Of a stretch of DNA of 64,000 bases, positions 34,021 through 45,249 are shown piece by piece. Both the position numbers and the translations under genes were made by a program. Every line of letters begins with the position of its first letter. The first letter of the stretch is position 1. The stretch covers positions 261,152,687-261,216,686 of the forward strand of contig NC_069658.1 in NCBI RefSeq assembly GCF_027244095.1. The letters run 5' to 3'. Under the pieces are notes generated by a model. That model did no database searches. It was given only the letters and a program-made list of their open reading frames with translations, and was not told the DNA's origin. This DNA comes from Hemicordylus capensis. Taxonomy: Eukaryota > Chordata > Lepidosauria > Squamata > Cordylidae.

Positions 34021-34404
34021 GTCTTTTAAAAATGAACTGCAATTTGCTGAATAGGAATCCAGCATCTCTGTAAGTCAGTTTCTTCTATTTTCAATATCAA
34101 TTTTTTTTGCCTGTTTCTCATAAACTGTCAAAAACCTTTTATGAGAATTAGCCAAAAAATTTAAGTTGAAAACAGTAAAAGCTGGCTTGCATACAGTGCA
34201 GTGCCCTGCTAATTGAAGAGTGGGACGAGCAAGTTCATCCTGTGCATCCCCAAATCATGTCCTACCAAGCTCACAGAGGCTCCATCGCTACCAACAATTG
34301 TGTCATCGCTGCAATGATGTGCCTCCTGTTATTCCCAATGGGAAGCTTGTCACTGTAGCAATGATGCAGTTCTAAGGAGCCATGGAAACCCTGCAAGCTT
34401 GGTA

Positions 34405-34455
34405 TTTATTTATTACATTTATAATTTATATCCCGCTCTTCCTCCAAGGAGCTTC
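34405..34455 (-). repeat. Sauria-type SINE tail fragment
   Basis: ATTTATATCCCGCTCTTCCT and CCAAGGAGCTTCAG match the 3' end only. Confidence 0.6.
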
Positions 34456-34759
34456 AGTAGAAGTGAGGACATGGTTTGGGGATGCACAGGATGAGTATGT
34501 GTGTGCCCAGATCTTGGATCAGTGGAATACTGTGCTGTATCTAAGCCAGTATCAATATTATAATAAAAAAAGTTAGCAATTATGCATTCTGGACTTCGTC
34601 TTCTCCTGTGTCAAGTAAAATATGGAAAGAACTCACTTTTAGGGGGGAAAGCGGGGGGGAGAAGAAAGACTTACTAAATACAATTTTGTCACATGAAACT
34701 TTGTCTACTCAGTCTCATTTTCTGAGCTATCACTATCACCAGCAGCTTGCTTCTTCTGG

Positions 34760-35125
34760 GCCTTCTTTTTTATCATCTTAATGACTTACTAGTCAACCCA
34801 CACACAGAGCATCTGTGTGCTCTTTGGGGCCGGTTACCTCTCCCCCCCTCCACCTGCCCCAGTCTCCGGCCAGGCCCAGGCTGCTGGGCCAAGTGTCACG
34901 GCCAGGCCCACCGCCTTGCCTCTGCGGGCACCGCCTCACATCTGCAGCCAGGTCCGCAGCAACCGCCGCCACCGGGCCTGCCTCCTCGCCTCCGTGGCCA
35001 CCCAGCCAAACAATTCTCCTGCGTGTGCCTCAGCCAATCAGGTGCCTCCGCCGCCCAGCCAATCAGGTGGGCACCAGGACGCACATTCCAAGGCACACCC
35101 AGGAGAATTAATATAATAGATGAAA
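34760..35125. repeat. GC-rich interspersed sequence, unclassified
   Basis: A sharply bounded GC-rich stretch with two CAGCCAATCAGGTG repeats ends in GGAGAATTAATATAATAGAT, a tail type seen in RTE-like retroposons. Its CpG content is moderate. No splice donor or conserved frame supports a promoter or exon. Confidence 0.35.
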
Positions 35126-35689
35126 CCTGAATTGCCTGGAGCCTCTCCACCTTTTCACAAGTTGGTTTATTCCTTGATCTGTGATATTTCCAAACATAGC
35201 CCAATTTTTTGACATGCTGCAGAAGATGAAGAAATCTGAAGCAAGCAAGAAGCTTGGGAAAGAAGGCAACACCTTTCCTTAAATATTTTATTCATAATTC
35301 CAAAAGAAAATATTTCATAATCCCTTTTTCAACAACAACAAAATAAAACCCCAAAAAGTCCTTCAGGGGAAAACTGGTCCCCTATTCCCAGGCCTTCATA
35401 TCTCTAGTAGACACATGCACAAATATTTCTCCCATGTGCTGTTTGTTGTGCTCTTGCACAGTGGTACTATATGCCACTTTTACTTTCTAGATTTTTCAAA
35501 ATCATGGTTGCTTTTGGCCAGATTATTACAGGAAACTCATTCTTCATACTCAGTATGACCAGGCCCCAAAGAAAAATAGCACTTATGATATCACAACACA
35601 GCCAACATGGCTGATGTCTGCTTTGGGAGCCGTGAGCAAACAGGAATTTAAAGCTTTCATCACCTTTCGGTGAGAACTGAACTGTTAAA

Positions 35690-36957
35690 AATTTGAGACT
35701 TTTGGAGGCATTTGTCCAGTATTGTAATTCAAATAAACTTTCCATTAACTTTGATAAATCAAAGGTTTTGGTATTTTCGAATTCTAGGAAAGTTTATAAA
35801 TGGAGGATCAACCAGACCAGTATAGAACAGGTCACCAAGTTCAAATACCTTGGGATTTATTTTCAATCCAATTTGAACTGGAAATCACAGCAGCTAAACG
35901 CTATTTCCCTGGCTCGTAACACACTATATGCCTTTTTGTGCTTTTTTTAAAATCGAAAAGGTGGCCAATTTATACCTATGGCCTTGCGAGTGTTTCAAGC
36001 CAAGATTGTGGCACAAATGCTCTTTGGAGTCGCTATCCGGATCCAAGGGGTCAATTCAGATATCGAATTGATCCAGTCTAGATTCCTTAGAGCTATTTTT
36101 AGAGTCCCCAAATGTGTCTCTTGCGCTGCATTATGTTTGGAGACCGGTTCCTATCTGATCTCCTGTTTAGCTTGGGAGGCCTCATTGACATGCTGGCTTA
36201 AACTCTGTTTGGACCCTCAGCGACGTCCATATGTCCAATATATGTGGAGACACACCTTCCCTAACCCATGGTTGTCCGTTGTCACCAACAACATTTTGGG
36301 CATGGGGCTCTCTCCATCTTACTTTTTTCCCCTGGGATTTGCAAAGGCGAAGGCTATTGTCATTCAGCACCTAAAGGACATTGAGTACCAACGCCTAGTT
36401 GACCTTGGAAATAAATGTAGTTCCCTTATATATCTTGGCATTTCTCTTCCAGCTAGGAACCAGGCTGTTAGATATATAATCATTCTTCATTTTGCTAAAT
36501 TTAGGTCAGCCTTTACTAGGGCTAGGCTGAATATACTACCTTCTGCTTTGCTTCAAAGGAGGTTCTCTAAAGAACCTCCTGTTTCGGGGTTATGTCCATG
36601 TGGCGAGGGTAGCTTGGAAAGAGTCACTCATATTCTTCTATATTGCTCCCTTTATCGTGATTCTAGGAGTGAATTACATTACTAGAACAATTCCCTGGTA
36701 GGCCTGATTCCTTCTATCTTAACTACTGCTTGGTTGATACTAACAATGAAGTCACCAAAGTGGTAGCCAAATTTATTTATGGGGTGATGAGACAGACATC
36801 CCGCCACGGTCTTTTATAAGTTTGATTTTATGGTAGTTTTAGTTTTATCTGTATATGTATTGTTATATTGACTTTATTTACTGTAATTCTGAATGGTTAT
36901 GTTATTGTTACGTTTGTTTCTGTTTGGCCTACGGCTGCAATAAAAGATCTACATGAG
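35690..36957 (+). mobile_element. LINE, 5' truncated: RT C-terminus with CCHC motif and 3' UTR
   Basis: One reading frame runs from 35693 to 36684 with a single in-frame TAA at 35948. It starts in the RT connection region (LSINFDKSKVLVFSNSRKVY, KFKYLGIYFQSNLNWKSQQL) and ends with a CxC-x9-H-x4-C motif, CPCGEGSLERVTHILLYC. The 3' UTR ends GGCCTACGGCTGCAATAAAA. This layout suits an Ingi/Vingi or related Jockey-superfamily LINE, but the clade is my inference. One stop in about 330 codons implies a fairly young copy. Confidence 0.75.
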
Positions 36958-38204
36958 AGAAAAGGTTATTCTTCTTTCTGAGTGTTTATTGCGAGGCATG
37001 TATATGGACGGGAAAATTATGGCATTCAATGAAAATACACAGCCAAATATGCAACAAACTAAAGAAAATCGCTGTTACATTGGTGTGATAAGGAAGAATG
37101 CAAAATAAGGCCCAGTTCACACAACCATTTTCAGCAAGTTTTGGCTTGGTGAAGTGGATTGATTTGTAATGCGGGTTCTGATTTGTGGAAGGATCAGCAC
37201 AATAGCACTGCATGTGGTGTTGAAGTTATAGCTCTTCCTCAACTAAATCACTGATGTACACCTTTGGGAAGAATGTTGGTTGGAATCTCTCACGCTAACC
37301 TGGAATGCATCATACCAGAATTACCACAAGACCGGTAGAAGAAAAACAGTCAGGTGGTAGTCCATGTGGACTAGGAACACTGGCTGACATTCAAAGCAAT
37401 CCAATGCAGGTGGTGCTAATCCTCCCACACTGCTGTGGTCTTGCAGCAAAGTGCAGGTGCTCTTGCAGTGAGTGCAAATACTTTGAGGAGCTTGCCTGTA
37501 CTCTCAGAGCATTCTTAGAGCAGAAACATGTCACTGATAGTCAAGTGATGTATTTCCAATCTAAGGAGCATTTCCAGAAGCGTAGGCAAGCTCCTAAAAA
37601 TATTTGTGCGCTTGCACAAAACCACAAAACTGCCTGCAGTTCACTGCAAACCCACACAAGAAGTCAAGATCAAGAGGAGAGGATGTCTTCACTGACATAC
37701 ACAATTGTACTGAAGAATTTCTGTACCAATGCCACTGAGGAAGGCTGAGCAACAGCCAAAATACATCTGATGTATTGTAAAGGATACATCTCTTTGAAAC
37801 AGTTGATATTTACATATGGATTTTGACAAACTCAAAGCATTACAGGACATGTTTCTCTGAAACAGTCAACATTTTCATATAGAGTTTTGAGATCTATTTA
37901 AGGAACTCTATTTAACCTTGACCTTCATTGCATATTGACCATCATTGCACTGACTGGAAATCATAGAAGATACATACTCTTGACCTTTTTTTAGAGACCA
38001 TGTTTTATGGGTTTTTTTTAAATGATCGGAGGATGTGTGTGTGTGTGTTTTAACATGTTAATAATTGGAAGGACTTTAATATGTGGGGTCAATACATTAG
38101 AACCAAGGAAATATTATGTATTATGTAAATATGATTAAAATGGGTTATTTTGTGGTTTAAGTTGATTATTCTATCTCTGTTTGGGGTCCTCTTGCATACC
38201 ACTT

Positions 38205-38395
38205 ATACAGAGTCAGACCATTAGTCAATCTAGTTCAGTATTGTCTACACTGACTGGCAGCAGCTTCTCCAAGGTTTGAGAGATGAGTCTCTCTCAGCAC
38301 TATCTGGAGATGCCAAGGTTTCTGGGACCATCTGCATGCAAAACAGATGCTCTATACCAATGAGCTAAGACCCCATCTCCCACAGCAGTGCATGG
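38205..38395 (-). repeat. tRNA-headed SINE
   Basis: On the minus strand GTCTTAGCTCATTGGTATAG is an A box and GCATGCAGATGGTCCCAG precedes the body. The tail is ATGGTCTGACTCTGTATAAG. Confidence 0.75.
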
Positions 38396-38694
38396 GGATT
38401 AGCAGTGCCAGTGCTAATGACATCCAGTGCTCTAGATGTCAGCCACTGTCCCCTGTTGCTTTTTGAGATCATCCTAAGTTCTCACAACCAAACTGTCACA
38501 AGGACAAACTGAGCAGAACTTGATGGACCACTGAACAACGCACATTTCGAATGGATCATAAACGCAAACTGAGTTGCTTAGCGTGTCATATGACCATTTC
38601 TCTGTGGACTGAGTGATTGCAACTCTGAACTGAAATACTTGTGTACTGAGGCTCTAACTGCAGAGCTCCCAAAGAAGGGTCTGGTATCCCCCTG

Positions 38695-39050
38695 CTAACT
38701 GAGTCAAGAGGCAGCTTTTACAGTAGCAGCTCTCTTATTTAGCAGAGGAAGAGCAACTGCAGTGATGTAGTTGCAAATTCAGAAGTGTGGGTGCTCCCCA
38801 TAACAGCCCCCATGGCCATACCCACCCTAACAGCCAGTACCGGCACTCTGTCCCTGCTTGTCCTCCCTCCACTACATGCCTGGACAAATGACTCTATTCA
38901 ACACAGCATAGTGCTTTGCAAAGTGGATGTTGGTGTGTTTCTTTGTGAGCCCCTTTGGGACAAGGAACCATCTTCTCATTCCTTCTGCTATGTAAACTGC
39001 TTGTGAACTTTGTTATTGCTGAAAATCAGTACATAAATATTCTAAATAAT
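38695..39050 (+). repeat. Interspersed-repeat tail, same as 13697-14475
   Basis: It shares TTATTTAGCAGAGGAAGAGC, a GAGCCCCTTTGGGACAAGG block and an ATAAATATTCTAAATAATA tail. Confidence 0.5.
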
Positions 39051-39487
39051 ATTTGAACATGTTGGCTCACAACCTAACTGCCATTAAGTTCACTATGGAG
39101 CTTCCCAGATTACATGCGACAGCAGGGGTAAAATGTTTCGGTTTGGCAGGATCGAATTGAAAACGATCCCCAGAATCTCAAACTCCTACGACAGGAAAAT
39201 ACAGCTACTTTTTTGTGACACACATGCAACGTTGCAGCACTATAACGCAAAGATAAAATCTGAAATAAGGCACTGGATATGTGAACGGCACCTTGCTGTC
39301 AGCACAGGGACTGCGGAGCAACAACATAGGAAGTACAGAAGCACACTTAGCAGATCCGTAGTGACACTGTTGTAGGGTTTAATCTGGAAAGTGCCCATGA
39401 GCCTCAAGTCATTCTCTCACAACTCAACTTACTTTACAAGGCGGTTTTGCCCCCCAGCCTTAGAGGCAAGATACCTCTAAATACCAG

Positions 39488-39635
39488 TTGCAGGGGAGCA
39501 ACAGCAGGAGAGAGGGCAAGCCCTCACCCCCTGCCCGTGGGCTTCTCAGAGGCATCTGGTGGGCAACTGTGTGAAACAGGATGTTGGACTAGATAGGTCT
39601 TTGTTCTGATCCAGCAGGGCTGTACTTATGCTTTC
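39488..39635 (+). mobile_element. CR1/L2-like LINE 3' end
   Basis: GCATCTGGTGGGCAACTGTG, AACAGGATGTTGGACTAGAT and TCTGATCCAGCAGGGCTG. Confidence 0.8.
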
Positions 39636-40019
39636 TAAATGGAAATAATATACTGTTCATGTTATTCCAACTATTTATGACATAACTGGTTATTAGACAA
39701 CAATTGATTTTATGACCATTCTTCCTGTCTTCTACAAGGAGTATCCTCCACTCTTTGTAGTTGACCATCCCAAACTGGTCATTTTGGTGAATAACCACAT
39801 GAGGTTCAACCTCTGTAGGAAGAGTAAACAATCCCTAACTTCTTATAACAGAACCCCCCAAATTATTGAATCTAAGTGGGATGTGTGGCCATGGCTATAG
39901 GTGTGAGTGTCAAGGTGGATATGGCTCTGGGGGTTGTGGAGAGCACCTGCACTTCTGAATTTGAAACTATACCACTGCAGTTTTGAGAGAAAATTGGAGA
40001 TGGATGGATGAGTCTACTC

Positions 40020-40280
40020 CAAAAAGAATCTGGTTTTATTTTATTTTATTTATTTATTTATTGTTAAATTTATATACCGCCTTTCATTAAAGCAATCCCA
40101 AGGCGGTTTACAGCAAAAAAAAATTTAACACAAGATGGTAAAAAAGACACAATTAAAATATTAAGTAGTGGGGGGGGGATATTAAACAAATCTGATTAAA
40201 AAATTTAAAACAAAAAGCATAAAAGCAATAAAGATTATAAAGAGCAGCAGCAGAGAATCAAATAAATGCCTGGGCAAAAA
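40020..40280 (-). repeat. LINE-like repeat tail, AT-rich
   Basis: TTTATATACCGCCTTTCATT and CAATCCCAAGGCGGTTTACA, followed by A-rich sequence, match a common amniote repeat tail in reverse orientation. The exact family was not resolved. Confidence 0.5.
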
Positions 40281-40694
40281 GCCAAGATTTTACAATTCAC
40301 TCTGTAATCTGATGCAAGAATAAGATGAATTCATGCAAGCTCAGCACTAAGTATGATGCTGAAAGAAGATTAGTTAACATGCATAATGAATCTCTCTCAG
40401 GGTCGAACTAGGTTACTTTAAATGCATCATTTGACCCTGCATTTCTCCCCTTTTACTTCGTTATTAGCACATGCTGAGGTGCTCAAACTGGATCAAAACC
40501 ACAGAGAGGTAGGGGGCTTAAAACTTTGCTCCCACCAGGCCCCAATTCAGTTTGTGGAGAATGGGCAAAGGGGAACAAAAGTCTATTAGTATTTTGCACT
40601 GTTCAGTATTCCCTCAAGCATCCAGATTTGGCCATTGTGAGGAGGCTAGACTGAATGGACCAATTTTCCAACGTAGGAGACCTGTTCTGAGGTC

Positions 40695-40806
40695 AGGAAT
40701 TCTCAAACCTGGATCCCCAGATGCCATTGGACTACAAATCCCATCATCCATTGTGGCTGGGACTGATGAGAGTTTTAGTCCAACAATGTTTGAGAACTGC
40801 ATCTTA
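40695..40806. mobile_element. Worn palindromic MITE
   Basis: GGAATTCTCAAACCTGGATC and the inverted CAACAATGTTTGAGAACTGC mark its ends. Same family as 14715, degraded. It lies just inside the start of the intron of the acidic-protein gene. Confidence 0.55.
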
Positions 40807-40941
40807 AGCATTAGAGAGTCCAGTAATAACTTGCAAACCTGCTACATAAGGCTGTTCCTAGCTCTCATGACAGTATCCAACATTTTCTAAGCTAACCATC
40901 TCCATAATGTCATTTATGTTCTCATCTTTTGATTTACCTAC

Positions 40942-41017
40942 CTGGAATAAGCAGAGACACCAATAAGATGAAGGCAAATTTCACCCCAAGGGGCATCCTG
41001 CCCAAGCTGACTTTCAT
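40942..41017 (-). CDS. Signal-peptide exon of the acidic secreted-protein gene
   Basis: ATG at 41017-41015 has A at -3. The 25 complete codons begin MKVSLGRMPLGVKF and continue AFILLVSLLIP: a basic n-region and an 11-residue hydrophobic core, as in a secretory signal peptide. The exon ends CCAG followed by GTAGGTAAA, an excellent donor, leaving one base (phase 1). That G joins GT at 30753 to make glycine and keeps the frame open for 282 more residues. A TATA box lies upstream. The plus strand over this exon also carries a chance hydrophobic frame. Confidence 0.75.
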
Positions 41018-41104
41018 TCTTTTGGTTGCAGCAGGATCAGGGCTCTGCTACATTAGTTGGAATGAGCTCCACACAGACAAATTGTTCCAGACACTCTCAA
41101 AGGA

Positions 41105-41110
41105 TTTATA
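41105..41110 (-). promoter_or_regulatory. TATA box of the acidic secreted-protein gene
   Basis: GGATATAAATCC on the minus strand, about 90 nt upstream of the ATG. Transcription would start near 41075-41080 and give a 5' UTR of about 60 nt. A strong TATA box without a CpG island suggests tissue-restricted expression. Confidence 0.55.
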
Positions 41111-41759
41111 TCCATGCTGTTGGGATAAAGGGCTGGCTTTCCCAGACTTCCAGGGTGTGGTGCATTGCTATCACCTGCATGGGAGTGTCTTCCTTATTGT
41201 TTCAACAGGGCAGATGCAATGTTTCTAGCACATCCTCCTACTGAGAATTTGACAAGACAGGATTAGGCATGATGAAACGGCTCAAACCAGTGGACAAGGT
41301 TCCCTTCCCAAACTACAGAATGGAATTATAGAACACAAGCACCCATTGTTCTAATCCAACACCTCACCACACCACACCTCTCCTTTATGCCCTAGACTTC
41401 CCTACCCCATCACAAATCTGGGTATTGATACAAGGGCTTCACATAGGGTTTTTAATAGCATTTTAAATTGCAGAGCTTTGAAACAACGTAAAGAGCACTC
41501 ATTTAAAGAGTTTTAAAGGGGAATGTTCCCAAAGGTGGGACACCATCAGATGAACACATTATACAGGCAATTTGCCATTGTTACATCTGAGATGATCCTG
41601 CAATAGATAGACAATCGTCCAGAGTTCCCATTAAAAATGTTCTTATGTTTAGAATACCAAGGCAGGTGGGCCTTACATTTTTGTTTTCACTACAGCCAGG
41701 CCTCCTTTCTGTAAGGCAGCACAAAGAAGATGTAATAGTAATAACAGTACTTCTATATC
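41111..41759. other. Upstream flank, no gene recognised
   Basis: No CpG island, SINE or exon was seen. It presumably contains the distal promoter of the minus-strand gene. Confidence 0.35.
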
Positions 41760-41925
41760 TTATTTCACTGTACAAAGTGCCCCATGTACATTATCTCAGA
41801 AGTCCTTACAACAGTCCCCCGTATACCGCAGATGTGAGGATGAGACCGAGAGATGAGCAACTCACCTAAGGCTGTGAGTTTGGGGACAAGGTGAGCCTTG
41901 AATCGGGAACAGTTCACACTCCTAG
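41760..41925 (-). repeat. MIR-like SINE
   Basis: GTACATTATCTCAGAAGTCC, TTACAACAGTCCCC and TCACCTAAGGCTGTGAGTTT correspond to reverse MIR. Confidence 0.55.
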
Positions 41926-41929
41926 AGCA

Positions 41930-43518
41930 GAACTGGACATTATCTTGGCAATGCATTGTCCCATTTGCAGAGGAGGAACCAAAGGTGAAATGCTGCTTAA
42001 CCCCTCCCATGTCCACCAATTCTTGCCTGCCAGCCCCACCCCAAAGTTGCTGACCCAGCTATGCTCACTTCCCGTTTCAGAGCCAGGTGGGGAAAAGCTT
42101 AATAACTACCTCAAGGGAGAGTAAATTTATAGTAAAGAATAGTGGGGGGGGGGGTTTAAGTACTCCCTTTCTGCCATTTCCCTCTATGCAACTGTCCTCT
42201 GCCCCCACAATAGCAATTCAAGAATAACATGCTTTTGGAAACTCTGTATTACTCTTTCAGTGTGGCCTAGTGTCCCAGGACCTAATAGAAGAACAGTGTC
42301 ATTAAAAAGTGGCCACTGGCAGACCATTCTTTTGTCCAATCTCTCTCTCCATTAAGGTTGCTAACCCTTCAGTATTGGTCTAGAGTCTCCAGCAACTGGC
42401 ATCAAAATCTAGGTGACTACTGAGAGCAATTCTGGAAATTTTAATGACTTGATATTGTGAAAAATTTTGGAAAATATATTGGATGGAGGGGAAAATCTAC
42501 AAGAATAGCTACATTCACTGTTGGCAATCCTGTGCCTATATAACCTAGTTTGATAGAAGGCAATCCTATCTGTATAACCTAGTAACCAAAAATTGCTGTC
42601 TAATAACCTGAGCATCACAGACCACACTACGAAAGGACAACATGGGTGCACAAAACATCATACCTTCTTTTTGTAGGTTCAGTCCTCCAAAAAATCAAAG
42701 CTCCTGTAGGGACATCCCTGAAAACAAGGCACTTGACAGGCAGAAACTGCATCTAAGCCAAAGAGACGTGGCTTCCAACGCTCCCTCTTCAAACGCTGGA
42801 CTTTGCTGCCTTCCCCAATGCAGAAAAAAGTATCTAGAAGTACCAGTAATACATTCGTGGAATGGAATTGATTGGGTTTGGCCAGGGGCTGATGGGCCAT
42901 TGCCTCCAAGATTGGGGCTGCTCAGTCACCCAGTGCACAAACCGTCTAAAATTACAGCCTAATTAGACGGTAAGCTTGTGGGCAGGGCAGTATTGTTTTT
43001 AATCTCCACATAGTGCCTAATTTTAGGCACTTGACAAAGTAGTAGGAGTAATAAATGGTTTACCACTCAGCCTGGCAGCACTATGGTTGCCATGTCCGTC
43101 AAAGAAAGTTCCTGGACACAGTTGTAAAATGTTTGTGGGAGAACCCTACTTTTTTGACTAGGATTGGAAAATGTGCTTGACAAATGGAACCTGGTGGCTG
43201 TTTGTACATTTCCCCCTATAGTTCTTGAATTTTGTATCCTTTTCCTACTCCTTGTTGAAGTTTGCGATCCTCCTCTTATTCTTCTTTGGCTGACTACTCG
43301 TCCCATCCCCGCTTGTTTCTGGCTTGTTCAATCCATCATCATCACTTGTGAACATTTTTATCAAAACAAACTGCACTTCAATGCACAGCAAGAGAATGGG
43401 TGGTTGAGAGAATAGGGAATGTGGATGGGAGAAGGTTGTGCTTTGCCTGGCAGTGCAGTCTAAGATGGATACAGCTATGTAATGGCTTCTAGGAGGAGCT
43501 GTGGTTTGTGGTTTTAGA
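41930..43518. other. No gene recognised
   Basis: Short frames only. The longest, at 42642-42962, has no family signature. Confidence 0.35.
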
Positions 43519-43526
43519 CACCTCAG

Positions 43527-43759
43527 TAGTGGTGTGCACAGAACCATGTTTCCCCCACTGGTGCTGTCATTGAAATTGGTCCCCCGGGATGGCAGCGTAC
43601 CTCCTTGCCGCCAGTGTACGTCGGATTGGAAGTACCCGGAAGCGCTCGGTGCTTGTCCGCACATCACAAACCGGCCTTCAGACTGACCAAACCACTGGAC
43701 CTTAGAACTGGTTCGGGGATCCGTAAAAGGGGCTCCGAACTAGTTCGCGCACATCCCTA
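43527..43759. mobile_element. hAT-like element, TAGGGATGTGC family
   Basis: The ends are TAGTGGTGTGCAC and GCGCACATCCCTA. Flanks CACCTCAG and CTTCTCAG fit an 8-bp duplication with two mismatches. The interior resembles 1060-1210 (GGAAGTACCC, CGCAC blocks). Confidence 0.55.
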
Positions 43760-44754
43760 CTTCTCAGCTCATATAGTTTGGGAAGTAGTAGTGGAGGGCA
43801 GAGCTTCCTCTTTAATGTTGTAATGATAAATGGCAGTTGTGTCTTAAGGCCTGTTGTTCCTTGCATTTCTTATAGCTACTCCTCACAAGAGATACTTCCT
43901 GTTGGCTAAGAAGGGCCCTGACAAGACTGTGCAGGTGCTGCATCAGGCAAAGAGTGTTCTAGAGAGAGGTGGGACCCCAGCAATGCTACTGGAGAAATAT
44001 ATAATTCACAGCTAAACCCAAAAACCCACTACTACCCCTGCTAACTCTAGAGATGATCCAGAAAGGAGGGGAAGAGGTCTACTAAGCCATACATAGGAAG
44101 CCAAGCTAGCTAGCCAGCAACACTGGTGCCAGAGAAAGGGGAGAATGTGGGGCTTTTAAACACTGATACCATGCACCCACACTTTGCCTTGGTTTTCAGT
44201 TGGACATTGGGCTGGGGGGGATATATCCAGGCAGACATTTAACAGATGCAGTTTCCCTAATCTCTTCCTAGTTATGCCCCTGATGAATTTCTGCCTGATG
44301 CATCTCTGATCAAGGCAAAATGTGGGTGCATGGAGCCTCATTTCTAAAGCCATCATCCTGTATCAGACACTAAAAAGTCTTTACAGCTTATATGGTGCAG
44401 AAATTAAGATGGGCACCTTAACTTACAATTTCTGTTCTTTTTAGGACATGAGTGAAAGTGTAAAGCATCTTAACTCTTATCTTAAACCAAAGGTTTTTGG
44501 ATTACTGATCTATATTGCAGAAGGGTAATCAAGGGGGAGGGAGAACGTGATTTATAGGAGAGTCTTCTGAGGTGGCAGCAGAAACACAGATGGAGGCTGC
44601 TAAGCTCAGTGCTTTATAGTTGCAACTAAATCTGATAATGCTTAGCATGGGCTTCTGATGTCATGACCACCTAAGCCCCACCCCAATACGCTCTAGTAAA
44701 AGTGCTAGGCTCTCCTCTCCCTCAATTGAAGCTCAGAGGTAGAACCTGTTACCC

Positions 44755-44945
44755 TCAAGGACCCAAGCCATTGAGGGCTTTATAGGTAATAGCCAGCACT
44801 TTGTATTTCTCTCAGCAGTGCAGTTATTTCAGAATCAGTGTTTTATGGTCCCTTCAAGTTGTCCCAGGAAGGGACCAGTCTAGCTGCAGCATTCTGCACC
44901 AACTGTATTTTCCAGACAATGTACAAGGGCATAATTTTATAAGCT
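44755..44945 (-). repeat. LINE-type repeat fragment
   Basis: GAGGGCTTTATAGGTAATAG, CCAGCACTTTGTATTTC, GGGACCAGTCTAGCTGCAGC and ATTCTGCACCAACTGTA match a widespread amniote retroposon fragment. The strand is inferred. Confidence 0.45.
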
Positions 44946-45064
44946 GAATTTGGCTTGCAGTATTATACACCAGAGAGCTTATTAACCATTAATCAAAACT
45001 ATGTGTAATGTCCCAACTGCTTCTTGTCATGCATCTCAGTTCAGCAGTGCATATTCCTAAAGTG

Positions 45065-45246
45065 TCAGGCTAGACCAATGATCTGATTCAGTGTAAGGCT
45101 GTATCATACCAGTGTTCTCTCTAACAGGGATTCCCAGACGCTGTTGACTACAATGCCCATAATCCTCAAGCAAAAGCCACTGCATCTGGGGATTCTGATA
45201 GTTGTAGTTAACAACATCCGGGAATCCCTGTTAGAGGGAACACAGT
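45065..45246. mobile_element. SINE tail plus palindromic MITE (CAGTGTTCTCTCTAAC)
   Basis: 45065-45108 is the tail of a tRNA/5S SINE (TAGACCAATGATCTGATTCA). From 45110 a palindromic MITE begins CAGTGTTCTCTCTAACAGGG, and its inverted end is CCCTGTTAGAGGGAACAC. The element's right edge is imprecise. Confidence 0.6.
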
Positions 45247-45249
45247 GGC

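Larger units (their letters stand above)
30754..40941 (-). other. Intron of the acidic secreted-protein gene
   Basis: It begins GTAGGT (40941 downward) and ends in a pyrimidine tract and AG at 30754. It holds SINEs (31313, 32327, 32568, 34405, 38205), an RTE-like tail repeat (33600-34020), a GC-rich repeat (34760-35125), a LINE fragment (35690-36957) and a LINE 3' end (39488). No further symmetrical phase-1 exon was recognised. The 147-codon plus-strand frame at 37305-37748 has no family signature. Confidence 0.6.

Noticed and set aside
34747-35130. GC-rich block as a promoter or gene
   Set aside because: It ends in a retroposon-like tail and has no donor or conserved frame; it is likely a repeat.
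37305-37748. 147-codon plus-strand frame with many cysteines
   Set aside because: No family signature, no supporting splice sites or promoter, and it lies within the intron of the opposite-strand gene. Treated as chance.
40929-41228. Plus-strand frame with a hydrophobic stretch over the signal-peptide exon
   Set aside because: It is the complement of the signal-peptide exon; the minus strand has the TATA box, donor and matching downstream exon.
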